Shown: piece by piece, positions 17,845 through 28,305 of the stretch | Layout: the number at the start of each line of letters is the position of its first letter | Numbering within the stretch: the stretch's first letter is position 1 | NCBI GenBank assembly: GCA_003427395.1 | Contig: BFEA01000011.1 | Coordinates: 567,097 to 596,141 of the forward strand | DNA length: 29,045 bases | Reading direction: 5' to 3' | Origin: Chara braunii | Taxonomy: Eukaryota; Streptophyta; Charophyceae; Charales; Characeae | The notes under the pieces: model-generated | The model's database searches: none | What the model was told of the DNA's origin: nothing | Seen by the model: the letters and a program-made list of their open reading frames with translations, nothing else | Position numbers and translations under genes: made by a program

Positions 17845-18180
17845 TTACCGCGCGTACCCCCTATGCTACAGCGAACGAGCAACGCCCTCGGCTGGTCCAC
17901 CTCTGCGATTGCAACTGGTCAACTTTCGTATTGTAGACTGGTAGCTCGGCGGGGATACGCCCTCCGAAGGGAGGTGACAGCTCGCTTAAGGTGGAGGTAA
18001 GTCGTGCCTCGCTTAGGCCCTATCCTGTCATAGGGGCTCGCGAGAGGTATGGCTGACACACTCGGCCGGAGCGGCTTGCGGAAGCTCCATGTATGTATCG
18101 TGACAAGGATTAAGATCAAACTCCTGCGTGATGCGGCCGGGAGGGTCCCGCGCTACCCCTGACGATGCGCTCGACACCGG
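17845..18180 (+). repeat. LTR-like repeat module 2, copy A (structured)
   Basis: Diverged homolog of 19814-20140. Both start TTACCGCGCGTACCCC and share GGTAGCTCRRCRGGGATACGC, GTGACAG, GAGGTAAGT, GAGAGGTATRGC and CTGCGTGA. Foldbacks here are CCTCC-GAAG-GGAGG (17961-17974) and CCCTAT/ATAGGG (18018-18023, 18030-18035). The second copy has foldbacks at the same positions with different bases. It follows module 1 after about 38 bases, suggesting one longer element, perhaps a solo LTR or non-autonomous retroelement. Confidence 0.65.
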
Positions 18181-18555
18181 GCCACGTCCACGAGTCCCCG
18201 ACCCACAACCCGCGCCCCCCTCCCCACCTCCCGGGAGAGGGCCCCTCACCATCGGCCGGACTCGGCCCCCACAATGGGCCACAAGTTCCCACAAGGGCCA
18301 CAACTTCCCACAAGGCCCACGACCACGACATTGACGACACCCCGCTCCCAGCAGCGGCCGCACCAGTCATCCCAAGAGCCGACCCTGGCCCCGTCCACCA
18401 TCCCCCCAAGCGCCGAGTGCCCCCAGGGCCACCCGCCCCCCACCCCCCACGCCCCCCGGCATCCGCAATCCCACCCCGTCACCTGACTGACCTCGCCCAC
18501 GCATCCCGCCCCGTCACCCCGGCCCTGCACCAGACACCCCGCCCCTGGGCCCCGC
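18181..18555. other. C-rich tract with a 19 bp tandem repeat, left of the gap
   Basis: Very C-rich plus strand. GGGCCACAAGTTCCCACAA (18276-18294) is followed by GGGCCACAACTTCCCACAA (18295-18313) and a partial third unit. Pro/His-rich frames result from composition and are not believable genes. Confidence 0.7.
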
Positions 18556-18874
18556 NNNNNNNNNNNNNNNNNNNNNNNNNNNNNNNNNNNNNNNNNNNNN
18601 NNNNNNNNNNNNNNNNNNNNNNNNNNNNNNNNNNNNNNNNNNNNNNNNNNNNNNNNNNNNNNNNNNNNNNNNNNNNNNNNNNNNNNNNNNNNNNNNNNNN
18701 NNNNNNNNNNNNNNNNNNNNNNNNNNNNNNNNNNNNNNNNNNNNNNNNNNNNNNNNNNNNNNNNNNNNNNNNNNNNNNNNNNNNNNNNNNNNNNNNNNNN
18801 NNNNNNNNNNNNNNNNNNNNNNNNNNNNNNNNNNNNNNNNNNNNNNNNNNNNNNNNNNNNNNNNNNNNNNNNNN
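18556..18874. other. Assembly gap (319 N)
   Basis: Run of N in a C-rich, probably repetitive region. Frames that cross it cannot be trusted. Confidence 1.
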
Positions 18875-19180
18875 CCCCGCCACTGCACCACCTGCTCCTC
18901 AACCCCGACACTGCGGCCTGCTAACCCGTCCCCGCCCCCGCACTGGGGCAACCCGCAGCTGCCAAGGGGGGTCCGCGCCCCCGGGGGGGACCCCATGTCA
19001 GGGCATTTTCTGTACGAGACAGAAAATGTCAGGGGCTGCACGGCGATGGTGTGCACCCCCCAATTTGTTTTTATTTTTTTTCCCCTTTACTCGGGCCGGG
19101 GTCCCAAGTGCCAACCCCCGGAACCCCGTAACCCCGTAACCCCGGCGGGGTCCCGGGGCCGGGGGTCGACAACCCTGGTT
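18875..19180. repeat. GC-rich tract with a 10 bp perfect hairpin
   Basis: CATTTTCTGT (19004-19013) / ACAGAAAATG (19019-19028) forms a perfect hairpin with loop ACGAG. It is flanked by direct repeats of ATGTCAGGG (18995 and about 19026). A second foldback, GGGG..GCAC/GTGC..CCCC, follows at about 19033-19060. GTAACCCC is duplicated at 19127-19142. No gene. Confidence 0.7.
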
Positions 19181-19813
19181 GTTACCGATTCAACTTTTCT
19201 CCCTTGACTTGATACCCACATCTAAAATCAAACCCTGTGGTCAGTAAAACTGTCACCTATGATCACTGCCTGAATGGTCCTAGTCACTCTCAAAGGTCCT
19301 TTGAAGAAAAGTGAGGGGGTTGGGCTTACGTCTCAGGAAAGATAGAGTTGTTATACATTGTTTGGGGAGTGAGGGACAAGGTGAATGGTTGATGGTTGAC
19401 GTCGTTAGTGCATGGCATGTGAACTGTCTTTGCATTATTCTGTGCACGTCTATTTTGTGCGTGATTTTGGATTGAACTGGACCTGATCTGTTGAAGAGTT
19501 TCGGACACACAGCACTTGTGAAAGTGGGAAGGGTTCTCGGCGGTAATAGTCTCATATTCATTATTTGTTCTACATAACTTTTATATTGTCTGATATTCAA
19601 CAAAGTCAAGATCTGTGAGGAAAAATAGAGTGTCCTTGGTAGTAAGAAGGTTTGATTTATACTTTCATCATTTTGTCAGAATAAATAATACATTTCAGAC
19701 ATAGTAGCGAAAATAGAGAGCCTTCTAAAAAGTTCGACCTAAATAATTAAAAGTCCAGGATAGGAAAATCACATCCTGAACCTGACTTGATAGACGGGTC
19801 AATCTTAGACGTT
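19181..19813. other. No gene recognised
   Basis: AT-richer unique-looking sequence. The minus-strand frame 19280-19609 (109 codons) lacks motifs and codon bias. Nothing else supported. Confidence 0.45.
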
Positions 19814-20140
19814 TTACCGCGCGTACCCCATTCTTATGTTGTGACGATCGAGAAAACGCCCTTGGCCGACCTACCTCTACAAAGGCACGTAAAAACCTTT
19901 GCATGTGGGTCGGTAGCTCAACAGGGATACGCTTACCTAAGGGTAGTGACAGCCCCTTGGGTAGAGGTAAGTTGTACCTCACAGCACCCAACCCGTCGTG
20001 GGGTGTCGTGAGAGGTATAGCACGCGCACACGGTCGGAGTGGTGACTGTTTTTTTTCAAACTCCTGAAAGAAACATCCTGCGTGACACGACCGTAAGGTT
20101 CAGCGCTCCTAGCAGGGTGCGAGACCGCCACGCGTGACAG
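19814..20140 (+). repeat. LTR-like repeat module 2, copy B
   Basis: Diverged partner of 17845-18180, lacking module 1 upstream. Its stem TTACC-TAAG-GGTAG (19933-19946) occupies the position of CCTCC-GAAG-GGAGG in copy A. A second foldback, CACCC/GGGTG (19985-19989, 20001-20005), occupies the position of the copy A CCCTAT hairpin. TAGCTCAACAGG (19914-19925) matches the RNA polymerase III A-box pattern, but no downstream B box is convincing. Confidence 0.65.
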
Positions 20141-21021
20141 GTGTCACTGTTGCAGGGGATCTCGCTTTCCAGCCGAGGTCCTCAGAGAATGAACTCCGGT
20201 ATGGCAAGCCAATGATCACGGCAAAACGACAACCATCGTATCAGATCGACATGACTTGTAATGTACGAATCTAATTATAGATGGAAAGATATTAAGAGCA
20301 ATGGTCTCGAGAAAGGTGTGACTTCATACGGGCAACGTCGAGAAATGTCACGTTGTCGGGGACCTTCGGTTGCCTGTCGGGGACCTTCGGTTGCCTGTCG
20401 GGGTCCTATGTGAATGGATATGGGTCTGGTTAATTGAAGCCCTGTCAAAACGACAAACGGACAATAGAGTATTATATAGTTTTCACTAATTAGTAAGAAA
20501 GTAAGGATAATTATTGCTCCGTTAAGACGGGTTTCTATCTCGGGAAGTCTTTTGACGAGTAGGAATTGAAGTATCTTGTATATCATTCATCTGAACCTTA
20601 GTCTGCACTTCAATCACTTCCCAAAGGAGATAGTTGCTTCCGTGTCTGTTCATGAGAGAATGTGCGAACTAGCAGTTATGGATCACAAAATTATTTATGA
20701 AAGCAGAGTTGGTAGGGATAGCGGAGGAACCAATGGACACAATAGGATTTTACGAGTTCTCGTCAAATCTGCGCAAGAGATTTCAACTGCGCTAATTCCT
20801 TCCGACCATAACATTTTTTTAGCTCTACAACAACCTCTCGTACTGCCGCTTCTGAAGTCTTTATTAAAGATCTTCTAGATAAGTAGCTAAGTAGGTTATA
20901 TTACGCCACAAAAAATTGAGATTTCTTCATAAAGGTACGTATCACCATACATAGGTGTTACCTTCATCACTAGGTGGCTAGGTATTTAGGATGCTACTCT
21001 AAGTAATACCTTTCTCCAGCC
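20141..21021. other. Mostly non-coding; 21 bp tandem repeat and a weak 100-codon frame
   Basis: TGTCGGGGACCTTCGGTTGCC is repeated exactly at 20354-20374 and 20375-20395, with a partial third unit. The frame to TAG at about 20878 (20576-20878) reads VHERMCELAVMDHKIIYESR and then RILRVLVKSAQEISTAL. It lacks a Met near a plausible start and matches no family I know. It may be a remnant exon. Confidence 0.4.
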
Positions 21022-21490
21022 TTGTCGCGCGGATCAGGAACTGGAAGGGAAAGAGGTAGACGACAAGGGAAGGCTACAGATAAGCCTATTGATTTGACAA
21101 GGGCAAGGGAGGAGCAGGAGAAGGGAGTGGGAGGAAGGAGAGGAAAAGGAGGAGAAATGGGAAGGGATACGATTGCGCCGGCATCAGAAAGACTTCCACA
21201 AGCGTATGCCATCTCCCGGAAGGATGGCTTATTATTGTTATAAGTACGAACAACATTACAGCGCTCCGCCCCCACGTTTTGAACCACCTTATCGAACTTA
21301 TCCAATGGCGTATTCCTCCCCCCTTTGTCTTCCATGGCACGCCGTCTTCAACAGTTAACCGTCCTTCCCCAACCGCCTCGACCGACTTTCCGCCACCTCC
21401 GCCGCAGGTGTCTGACCCTCCTGTAATGCCTCAGGCTGCGTCGACGGATCATAAGTTATGTATCACCCTGACACTCTTTTTTATATGCTA
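21022..21490 (+). pseudogene. Possible decayed gag-like relic
   Basis: Three successive frames read protein-like pieces. The first is basic/acidic (TDKPIDLTRAREEQEKG, then Gly/Arg/Glu-rich; 21022-21240). The second has AYYCYKYEQHYSAPPPRFEP (about 21226-21285). The third is Pro-rich (STDFPPPPPQVSDPPVMPQA; about 21385-21445). A charged linker, a Cys-Tyr-Lys segment like a broken zinc knuckle and a proline-rich tail would suit a retrotransposon gag, but the knuckle is incomplete. Two frameshifts are needed, so this is tentative. Confidence 0.25.
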
Positions 21491-22490
21491 GATCGAATTA
21501 CGCGGGTTAATCTCATATCTGTTATACAGAGGGATCATTTAAAGATATCATCCTGTCAACACGAAGCTTGACCAAGATAAGTAATGATTTAGTACTTGTC
21601 TAGGTTATAAGACAAAACACCCTCAAGAGGCAGTAGATCACGATGTCTTTTGTACTTCTCCCCATGTCGGTAATAATACCCATGTCGGTAATAATACCCA
21701 TAATGGAGGAGGTATCCGTCTAGGAAGAGAAAGGAGAAGGTAATGAAAGGTATTGGCATCTCCTTAGGGATGATTGATCTGGATGGGTGTGAGACAGTCT
21801 ATGTGGGCTTATGTCCTAAGTTGGCATAATTTTTTCCTTGTTAATAGATAAAATATCAGTTAATCGATTACAACAAGAGAAGGGTAAAGTGTTTTACTAG
21901 CATAATGGTGAGTCAAGAGCATTCTCAAGAATACAAGGAGGTATGAGAGTGAATAGTGTCAGTAAGGACCCTCATTTGCTATGGGTTCTTACTAAACATC
22001 GAGTTTTTAGGAAAAAGTAAGTGTGGGCCGAGTTCGTCCTCGCGAGGGATTTAGAGGTTGGTTTCTCCTGTAAGGGACAACCAAAGGTTCCTGCTCTTCA
22101 GTGCAGTCAGTAAGGCAGTGAGGAGTTTGGTGTTAAATCATCCTGTTTAAGTTAAGTTTGGCAACAAGATTCGGGAAAAGGCTATCTGTTAGAACTCATT
22201 TAGTCCAAAAGCCATTTGAGTTTATCTATGTAAATTTTCCCATTTGTGCCAGTTTATTTGAATCAGGTTTATTTAATACTATTTATATAAGATTATCTAT
22301 GTGACACACGTTTATTCATGGTTACTCGTCTGAGTTACCCATCTGAGCGTATTTATTTAAGATTGTGCCTTAATACATCCTTATGAGCTAATCAAATATG
22401 ACTAATTGTTTATGTATATTCACTTGAACCTATATGGCTGGATTGTTCTCCTTATAAAGAGTAGAAGTGTCACGCAGAATCCACGTTCGA
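21491..22490. other. No gene recognised; short tandem repeat and foldbacks
   Basis: CATGTCGGTAATAATACC is duplicated exactly at 21663-21680 and 21681-21698. Foldbacks include TTGTCT/AGACAA near 21597-21616, TAAGGACCC/GGGTTCTTA (one mismatch) near 21963-21992, and TTGGT/ACCAA near 22058-22084. TTTATCTATGT/ATTATCTATGT and TTTATTTAAG-like words recur loosely at 22210-22370. Confidence 0.5.
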
Positions 22491-23396
22491 TTTGGGGTCG
22501 AAGGTGAATGAAGTGACCAACTTCTTGGAAGAAAAGATTCTCTCGAGAAGTGGTCAATGTGTAGAGTCTACTCCTTGGGGAGTTGCAATCCTAAGTTATC
22601 CTTTCCCTGAAAGATGGCTTGAAGGAACTATAAATTCGTCTTCGAAAGTAGTAGTGAGACCCGCACTGGAACTATGTTCCTGGTCCATAGTGGGGTGTTG
22701 TCACCTAACTCTTTGAGAACCGTTGACTACATTACTAATTGAGAAGGAGGAAAATATTTGGGCCTTGTTAGACTGTGGCCTATGACGGAGGCGACTATTA
22801 CCTGTCGTAAGGAAGTAGAGGTGATTCCCCAACTATCTTTGTGTCAGGTGGGTTCATCATCCTGAAACGTGTACGGTGGGGTTGTCTACTAATTGACAGA
22901 AGTCTGCAAGGAACGAATATTGAAATCGGAGGGTGAAGCAGTGAGACCTGGTCCTTGAGCGGGGCTCGAGAGTCTAAGATGTTAACCCTTTTAAGGGATT
23001 ACACTGCCCCTTGACACAATATACTCCTGTCACAGCTCGGGAAGTAGAATGTAGTACCCTCATTATTTTTTGTATCTATAAATATTTATTGCTGAAAACT
23101 TTATTGACAACGGCATGACTGTCATTTATCATAACAGTTACCATAAGTTTTTCGTCATCACCATGCAAGCATATGCCAGTTGAATTTGTATCTTCACTTG
23201 CTAATACTATTAACTTACTTTACTACTATAATTAATGATTATTGTTATCACTATAACAGTGTATCCTTACTATAAAAAACAATCATTATGAGAATTTATG
23301 ACATTCAATATTCAAAAATTTACAAATGCATTATTATCGCAATATATTATCATATGCTTTTAAATGGTCTTAGACGTTGGAAATGAGCGATGTCTG
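22491..23396. other. No gene recognised; long foldback at left
   Basis: TGACCAACTTCT (22514-22525) pairs with AGAAGTGGTCA (22546-22556), one base unpaired. The 74-codon frame covering it has no motif support. CTCCTGTCACAGCTCGGGAAG near 23025-23045 resembles the sequences at 18121 and 20075 and may mark an LTR-type boundary. After 23040 the DNA is strongly AT-rich. Confidence 0.45.
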
Positions 23397-23400
23397 TACA

Positions 23401-23710
23401 ACATAGTACGCCATCACTGCGACTGCTTGTGTATGCTTGCATTGCGAGTCGATATGAGTTAGCCCTGCGTTCGCGCGACTTTATACTAAGTCTCGCGCGA
23501 GTCGCCTATCCGATTTCCACATCGGAGAGTTATGGGATGGCTACTAAGGGACTAGGAGTGTTGTCGCGTTGTTCTGTTTTGTATCGTTTTGTGTATATGT
23601 ACGTATGTGTGTGCGTTTTTATTGTTATGTTCCTTATAGTAGTGCTCGCATTGTGCGTGGGATGCGTCCTAGTCGACCGACGACGGGTCGCGCTTGGGAC
23701 TTCAGCCCCC
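23401..23710 (+). repeat. LTR-like repeat module 1, copy C
   Basis: Second copy of 17497-17806, same orientation, 97% identical and without indels. At 23711 the homology ends abruptly at two long T runs (about 23718-23729 and 23733-23749), followed by unrelated sequence where copy A continues to module 2. The foldback TTCGCGCGACTT/AAGTCTCGCGCGA is kept. The 5.9 kb between A and C has no pol genes, so I do not call them the two LTRs of one intact element. Confidence 0.75.
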
Positions 23711-23980
23711 CAATATTTTTTTTTTTTACGTTTTTTTTTTTTTTTTCCTGGACGACGGGGGTACCGGACGTATGGGGGAGACGACCGCCCCCCGGACCAT
23801 CGGAAACCTAGCCTTCTGGTGCTTACGCGGTAGTCTAGCTAAGATCAATTTATGTCATGGACGGTTTCTCCCTTAGGAGTTTATCATTGAATTGAGGCTA
23901 CGAGAAAATTCTTCTTTTCTAATTTTTTTTCCCCCGCGCTTCTTTTATGACATTTGGAGTCACCCACTTTTTCCTTTCTC
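23711..23980. other. T runs and unique spacer
   Basis: Two T homopolymers truncate the repeat module. The following 200 bases show no gene or repeat. Confidence 0.5.
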
Positions 23981-25670
23981 TTCTTCTTGTCGTGACATAC
24001 GCAAGTAGTGGACGATTTACACGGGAATCTTCCATTACTGGATCAATTCCAGACAAGGTGATTAATCAAACGAGTAATCGAGTAGCCCCACGAGAGCACT
24101 CAATCACCCTTCAAAATTCATACAATCCTCATGCAATGCAAGCGACCGGATAAGTCTCATGGGAGTATCCCCTTATTAGTTACTACAAGTAGTTGAGAAG
24201 GTTTTGTTACGACACTTCCAACACTTATTCCAACATTCATCAACAATCCATATCATCTCTTTATCAAAGATCAGTACAGAATTGAGGTCAGCAATAGGTG
24301 GCCTTCACGGAAATCCCCTATTATTCCTTGACTAGAGGTTAGTCTATTCTCAAGAGCGTAATAGGATAGCCCCACGGGAACTACCCTACTACCTTCTCAG
24401 AGTTAGATGAGCTATGATTGAGTTAGTAGACACAGGCAAACACCAGGTCCTCCTTTTGTTGGAGTATCCTACCAGGCTTGTTAAGGTTGAGCCATACTAT
24501 CAATAGGATGACCCCACGAAAGTGTTCCTATTCCTTCCTTGGGTAGTAAGTAGTTTACTCTTTCGAGTATGACCCTAGGGTAACCCATACGGAAGTTTAC
24601 CCTTTACCCATTTGATGATTAGATAAACTACGTGTAAGTAGATTGTCAGAGAATTAATAGTAGGGTGATCTTTCTCTCACTCTCATGTTAGTAGCCAGCT
24701 GAGGTCCGAGCTTGTAATAGGACGACCCCACGGGAGTTATCCTACTACTACCCGACTGACTGCGAATATCACTTATTTGATCAAGTGATAGGACGACCCC
24801 ACATGAACCTCCCATAACCTGATTCAATGTTAAACAGACAGATCGTTAGTAATTACTCATGCCATTCATCAGTCATACCCAAACAAGTAGTAGGGTCACT
24901 CACCCGGGAGCATCCCTCTACTGTCCAAACACAATCAACTCATTTATTCTTCTCGTTAGTTGATCTTCAAATCAAACAAGTATTTAGGATGGCCCCACGG
25001 GAGTTATCATAATACCAGTTTGATGCGTAGGAGATCAGTCAAAACAACTCTTAGTTAAGTTGTTCTGACCGTCCACCTCCCTTGCCTATGCATTGTGAAT
25101 GAGCAAGAGGTATGTCGACCATACGGGAGTCCTCACCCTTCTCGTCAAGTGACTTTTGTTATGCACAATTTAGTTAGTGGCGGAAATAGTTTATATGAAA
25201 CTATTTCCTCACCCCTTTTTCAATTCCAAGCAGACCATTCAATTGGAGATAAGGTAGTTCCCACGGGAAGCCCCCTTTTTCCACCTTTCAGTCGGACACA
25301 TCGTTTTAGACTTAGGAGATCGTGTACTCACACGGTGAGTAGTTAATTCCCTTCTAAGTCTAGTCCGATAGGTGATAGGAGAGCCCAACGGGAGCCTCCT
25401 ACTACCTTTGCTTATGTTAGTTATCCTAGCTTAGAAGCCCTGTACCCCACGGAAGTACTAGATTACCTCTTAGATCTTGTGCGTAAGGTATCAAGGAAAT
25501 CGCACGGCAACTTCTCATCACCAACGTTGGAGTCAAACAGTAATTTCATCAGTTTGTTACTTAGATGGGTAGATGACAGGGTAATTTGCATGGGAGTACC
25601 CCATCATTCACTTGAATCAGTTTATGCAAGTTGTGTGACGATTCCACAAGAGCCTCCATCACACGACTTT
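23981..25670. repeat. Array of ~18 degenerate palindromes around a CCCACGGGAG core
   Basis: A core like GACCCCACGGGAGTT recurs every 35-145 bases. It is flanked by arms that are complementary within a copy but differ between copies. Perfect arms: ATAAG/CTTAT (24150, 24172), AATAGG/CCTATT (24293, 24317), AATAGGA/TCCTATT (24502, 24526), AGGGTAA/TTACCCT (24577, 24597), TAGGAG/CTCCTA (25376, 25396), GTGTGA/TCACAC (25633, 25659) and, with the core lost, GGAAATAGTTT/AAACTATTTCC (25182, 25198). Near-perfect arms occur at 24358, 24714, 24886 and 25571. Spacers look unrelated to each other. Frames across the array carry no protein signal. Confidence 0.8.
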
Positions 25671-26180
25671 GTCTCTCATACCCAAGCAGACTAGGTTCCT
25701 TCTCGGTTTTCCAAGGTTCCTTCCTTACCTCAGACAAGGTTCTTACTTCATGTATATGTTCATTCACCCTTTCTTAAAGTTTTATTCCTGAAGAAAAAAA
25801 GAAAATTTATAGCACATATTCATTCATGTAGTATGGCAGAGGGTTATAACTAGTAAGGGATAAGGAGAAGGAGCGAGTCATGCGTACCTTATGGTTCCCT
25901 GCCTCCATAGTTCCTCCTCAACTCCGACAGAGTTCCCGCAATCGCCTTGTCTATCGATCAGGTCTAGTAAATTATATTCCATTGTCTAGACCTTAAAGTT
26001 AACAAAGTAAAGATTATCTGAGTAAAAATCATTATCAGCGATAATCAAAGAAAAAAAACGGATGAGGATAGATGACGTAGGCATTATCACATAGTGACAA
26101 TGTCTTACTCCTCTGCAATGCCCTGCATTCTCTTCATCTCTAGCCTGTGATGTCCAATAAAAAAAAAAAAAAAAAGTATC
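25671..26180. other. No gene recognised
   Basis: Mixed AT-rich DNA ending in an A run (about 26159-26175). No supported coding, RNA or repeat feature. Confidence 0.5.

Positions 26181-26258
<78 letters not shown>
26181..26258. repeat. (AAT)n microsatellite
   Basis: About 26 uninterrupted AAT/ATA trinucleotides. Poly-Ile and poly-Tyr frames here are translated repeat. Confidence 0.97.
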
Positions 26259-26260
<2 letters not shown>

Positions 26261-26915
26261 TCAATAGTAATAACAGTAAATGGGGCAGTGTCCTGCCGCT
26301 TTCTTCTTTTTCCTTTCTCCTTCTCTTTCCTTTCTTTACCTTTCTCCTTCACTTTTCTCACTCCTTTCTTTCTTGTCATCCCTTTTTCACATACACCCTA
26401 TTACTGTCGCCACACAACCCTGGTCGCAACAACCCGCTTACTGTTTCCTGATGCTTGTCTCAAAGACCATGTGTGTGTGTTTGTTGACCTGTCCGTAGAT
26501 TATGTGGGCGCATGCTTTCTGTCCATCCTGCCTGCAAGGTTGTGCAGACGCGCTCCTGCTGTTCTGCGTGCCTAGCCATAGCCCACTAGCATCCCGCTGT
26601 CCGGCTGCAACCCACGCCCCCTTAATGCTTGTACGCGGGTGTGGTGACAATGCTGCATTCTCAGCAGCCTGTGACCCCATCTTACTATGCTGATCTTACG
26701 CTACGTGCGCCCAGAGCGCCACCATCTACGCAGTTGCCTCTTCCGGAGGAACCCGTGGAGTGAGACTCCAACTGCATTTAGCCAACCGGCGTGCAACATT
26801 CTCTTAGACTCGCGCTATAAGATGTTGTGACAGACCCCTCTCGCGGATACTCAGGCCTGCCTTCACTTAGGGCGGGCATGAGGCTTGCTGGCCACGAGTA
26901 CTGTAATGTTAATAC
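26259..26915. other. No gene recognised (pyrimidine-rich, then GC-rich)
   Basis: A TTTC/CTTT-rich stretch (26300-26390) is followed by GC-richer sequence with overlapping short frames and no motifs. Confidence 0.5.

Positions 26916-26965
<50 letters not shown>
26916..26965. repeat. (AAT)n microsatellite, second
   Basis: About 16 AAT units, the same motif as 26181-26258. Confidence 0.95.
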
Positions 26966-26967
<2 letters not shown>

Positions 26968-27930
26968 TGGATTTACCGAAGTATGCGACTCTGCAGTTCC
27001 CGGGGCTTGTTCCTCATACCCGTGTATGGTATGGTTGGACTTGCGCGAGCTTAAACTCGTGATCTGCACCCAAAGCTACCTGTCTTGAGATTCTTATACA
27101 TATGTGGGTTGCGTAGGTTTGATCTGCTTACCTGTAGGATAAAAATTATAGCATAGATCCAGTCGTAGCTACTACAACTTTGAAAGGTTAATGTAGGTCG
27201 TAACTACCACAGCACCGGAGAGTCATACAGCGTAGGCTAGGATGTTGCAGAGGCAGTTGCATGAACTTGCCCTAGTATGCTTCGTCTTAAGGGCTACCGG
27301 TAGGTCCGCTGCCGACCCTGGCTGCACCGCCAAAAGGCAGGCCTCTTAAATGTCAAAATCAGGGGTTCGTCGCTCAACAGTTGACCATGGTCCACTGCCC
27401 AGCGTTTCTTAGTCAAAAATCGCAACGGTGTCGGGACTGGTGAGTCTCGAATGACTTCCCATCACTCGCGAGACTGTATATGACCGGTTTGTGCACGACC
27501 GAGAAAACTGGAGACAAGAAGGATGGGAGGATCAAGGCATAGGCACAGGCGCGAGGAATCTAGAGGCTGCTTGAAGTCGTCGGGACCCATGGACTAAGAA
27601 GAAATTGATGGAACAGGGGGCGGCAGAGGACCGCAAGAAAGCGGCAAAGGCGACCCTCCCTCCGAAACGGAGAAGGACTGCCAGGAATAGTGATGACGTA
27701 GGATGCACGCCACAAAGAGAGAAGATAAGTGGAAAAGGATCGGACGTAAGGTGCCGGCATGGGAAAAGGTAGTCGGGCCAGGTGGGCACTAGGACGCTGC
27801 GGTAAAAGAGCCAAGAGGGCCACGGGCTAAGTAGGGACCTGCGTCCGGGGAGGAACGGTGCACGAGGTGCGAAAGGAACAAGGGGGCAAGGCCGCCATAA
27901 GATAGGAAAATGACGAGTAATACCAAGAGA
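26966..27930. other. No gene recognised
   Basis: Mixed, then purine-rich sequence. A foldback AGTCTCGA/TCGCGAGACT lies near 27444-27474. GAGTCTCGAATG there resembles GAGTGTCGAATG at 17445, so a shared repeat is possible. Minus-strand frames at 27532-27823 are Leu/Pro/Ser-rich by composition. Confidence 0.4.
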
Positions 27931-28135
27931 AGACGTGGTACCGGCAGGACAAAGGGTCGGGGATCACGTGAGACCAAGAAAAGATGTGGTACCGGCGGGA
28001 CAAAGTGCCGGGGACCACGTGAGACCAAAGGAAGATGTGGTACCGCCGGGACAAAGTGTCGGGGACCACGTGAGACCAAAAGAAGAGGTGGTGCCGGCGG
28101 GACAAAGTGTCGGGGATCACATGGGGGACGAACAA
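27931..28135 (+). repeat. 51 bp minisatellite, four units (17 codons each)
   Basis: Units starting AGATGTGGTACCGGCGGGAC at about 27931, 27982, 28033 and 28084 have an exact 51-base period. The third base of the unit varies, and so do CGGCGG/CGCCGG. Because 51 is a multiple of three, one plus-strand frame (27910-28350) encodes a 17-residue repeat with Thr-Lys-Cys-Arg-Gly-Pro-Arg-Glu-Thr-Lys. Degenerate units (GTGCCGAGGGCCACTTGGCA, GGTGCCGAGGACC) extend to about 28205. The frame could be coding but shows no conserved domain. Confidence 0.85.
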
Positions 28136-28242
28136 AGGTGCGGCATCAATGGGGTAAGTGCCGAGGGCCACTTGGCACCAATGGGACCGGTGCCGAGGAC
28201 CATGAGGGGCTAAGAAAAAAAATAATAAGAACGGTACTAGCA

Positions 28243-28305
28243 CGGGACCAGTGTCAGGGACTAGTGTCGGGGACTAGTGCGGGGCAAGTGGCGGGGACCT
28301 GTGGC
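28243..28305. repeat. ~13-14 bp GGGACTAGTGTCG tandem repeat
   Basis: About five imperfect units (GGGACCAGTGTCA, GGGACTAGTGTCG, GGGACTAGTGCGG, GGCAAGTGGCGG, GGACCTGTGGCG). They may derive from the preceding minisatellite. Confidence 0.7.

Noticed and set aside
18165-19139. Proline-rich long frames across the N gap
   Set aside because: The apparent length is created by unknown bases and C-rich composition.
20576-20878. 100-codon frame as a real gene
   Set aside because: No Met near the homology-like start, no motif and no paralog in the window; kept only as a remark.
17497-23710. A complete LTR retrotransposon bounded by copies A and C
   Set aside because: The 5.9 kb interior has no pol domains and contains another partial repeat copy and a gap. 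No primer-binding site or target duplication was seen.
26159-26965. Poly-Ile and poly-Tyr reading frames
   Set aside because: They are direct translation of AAT microsatellites.
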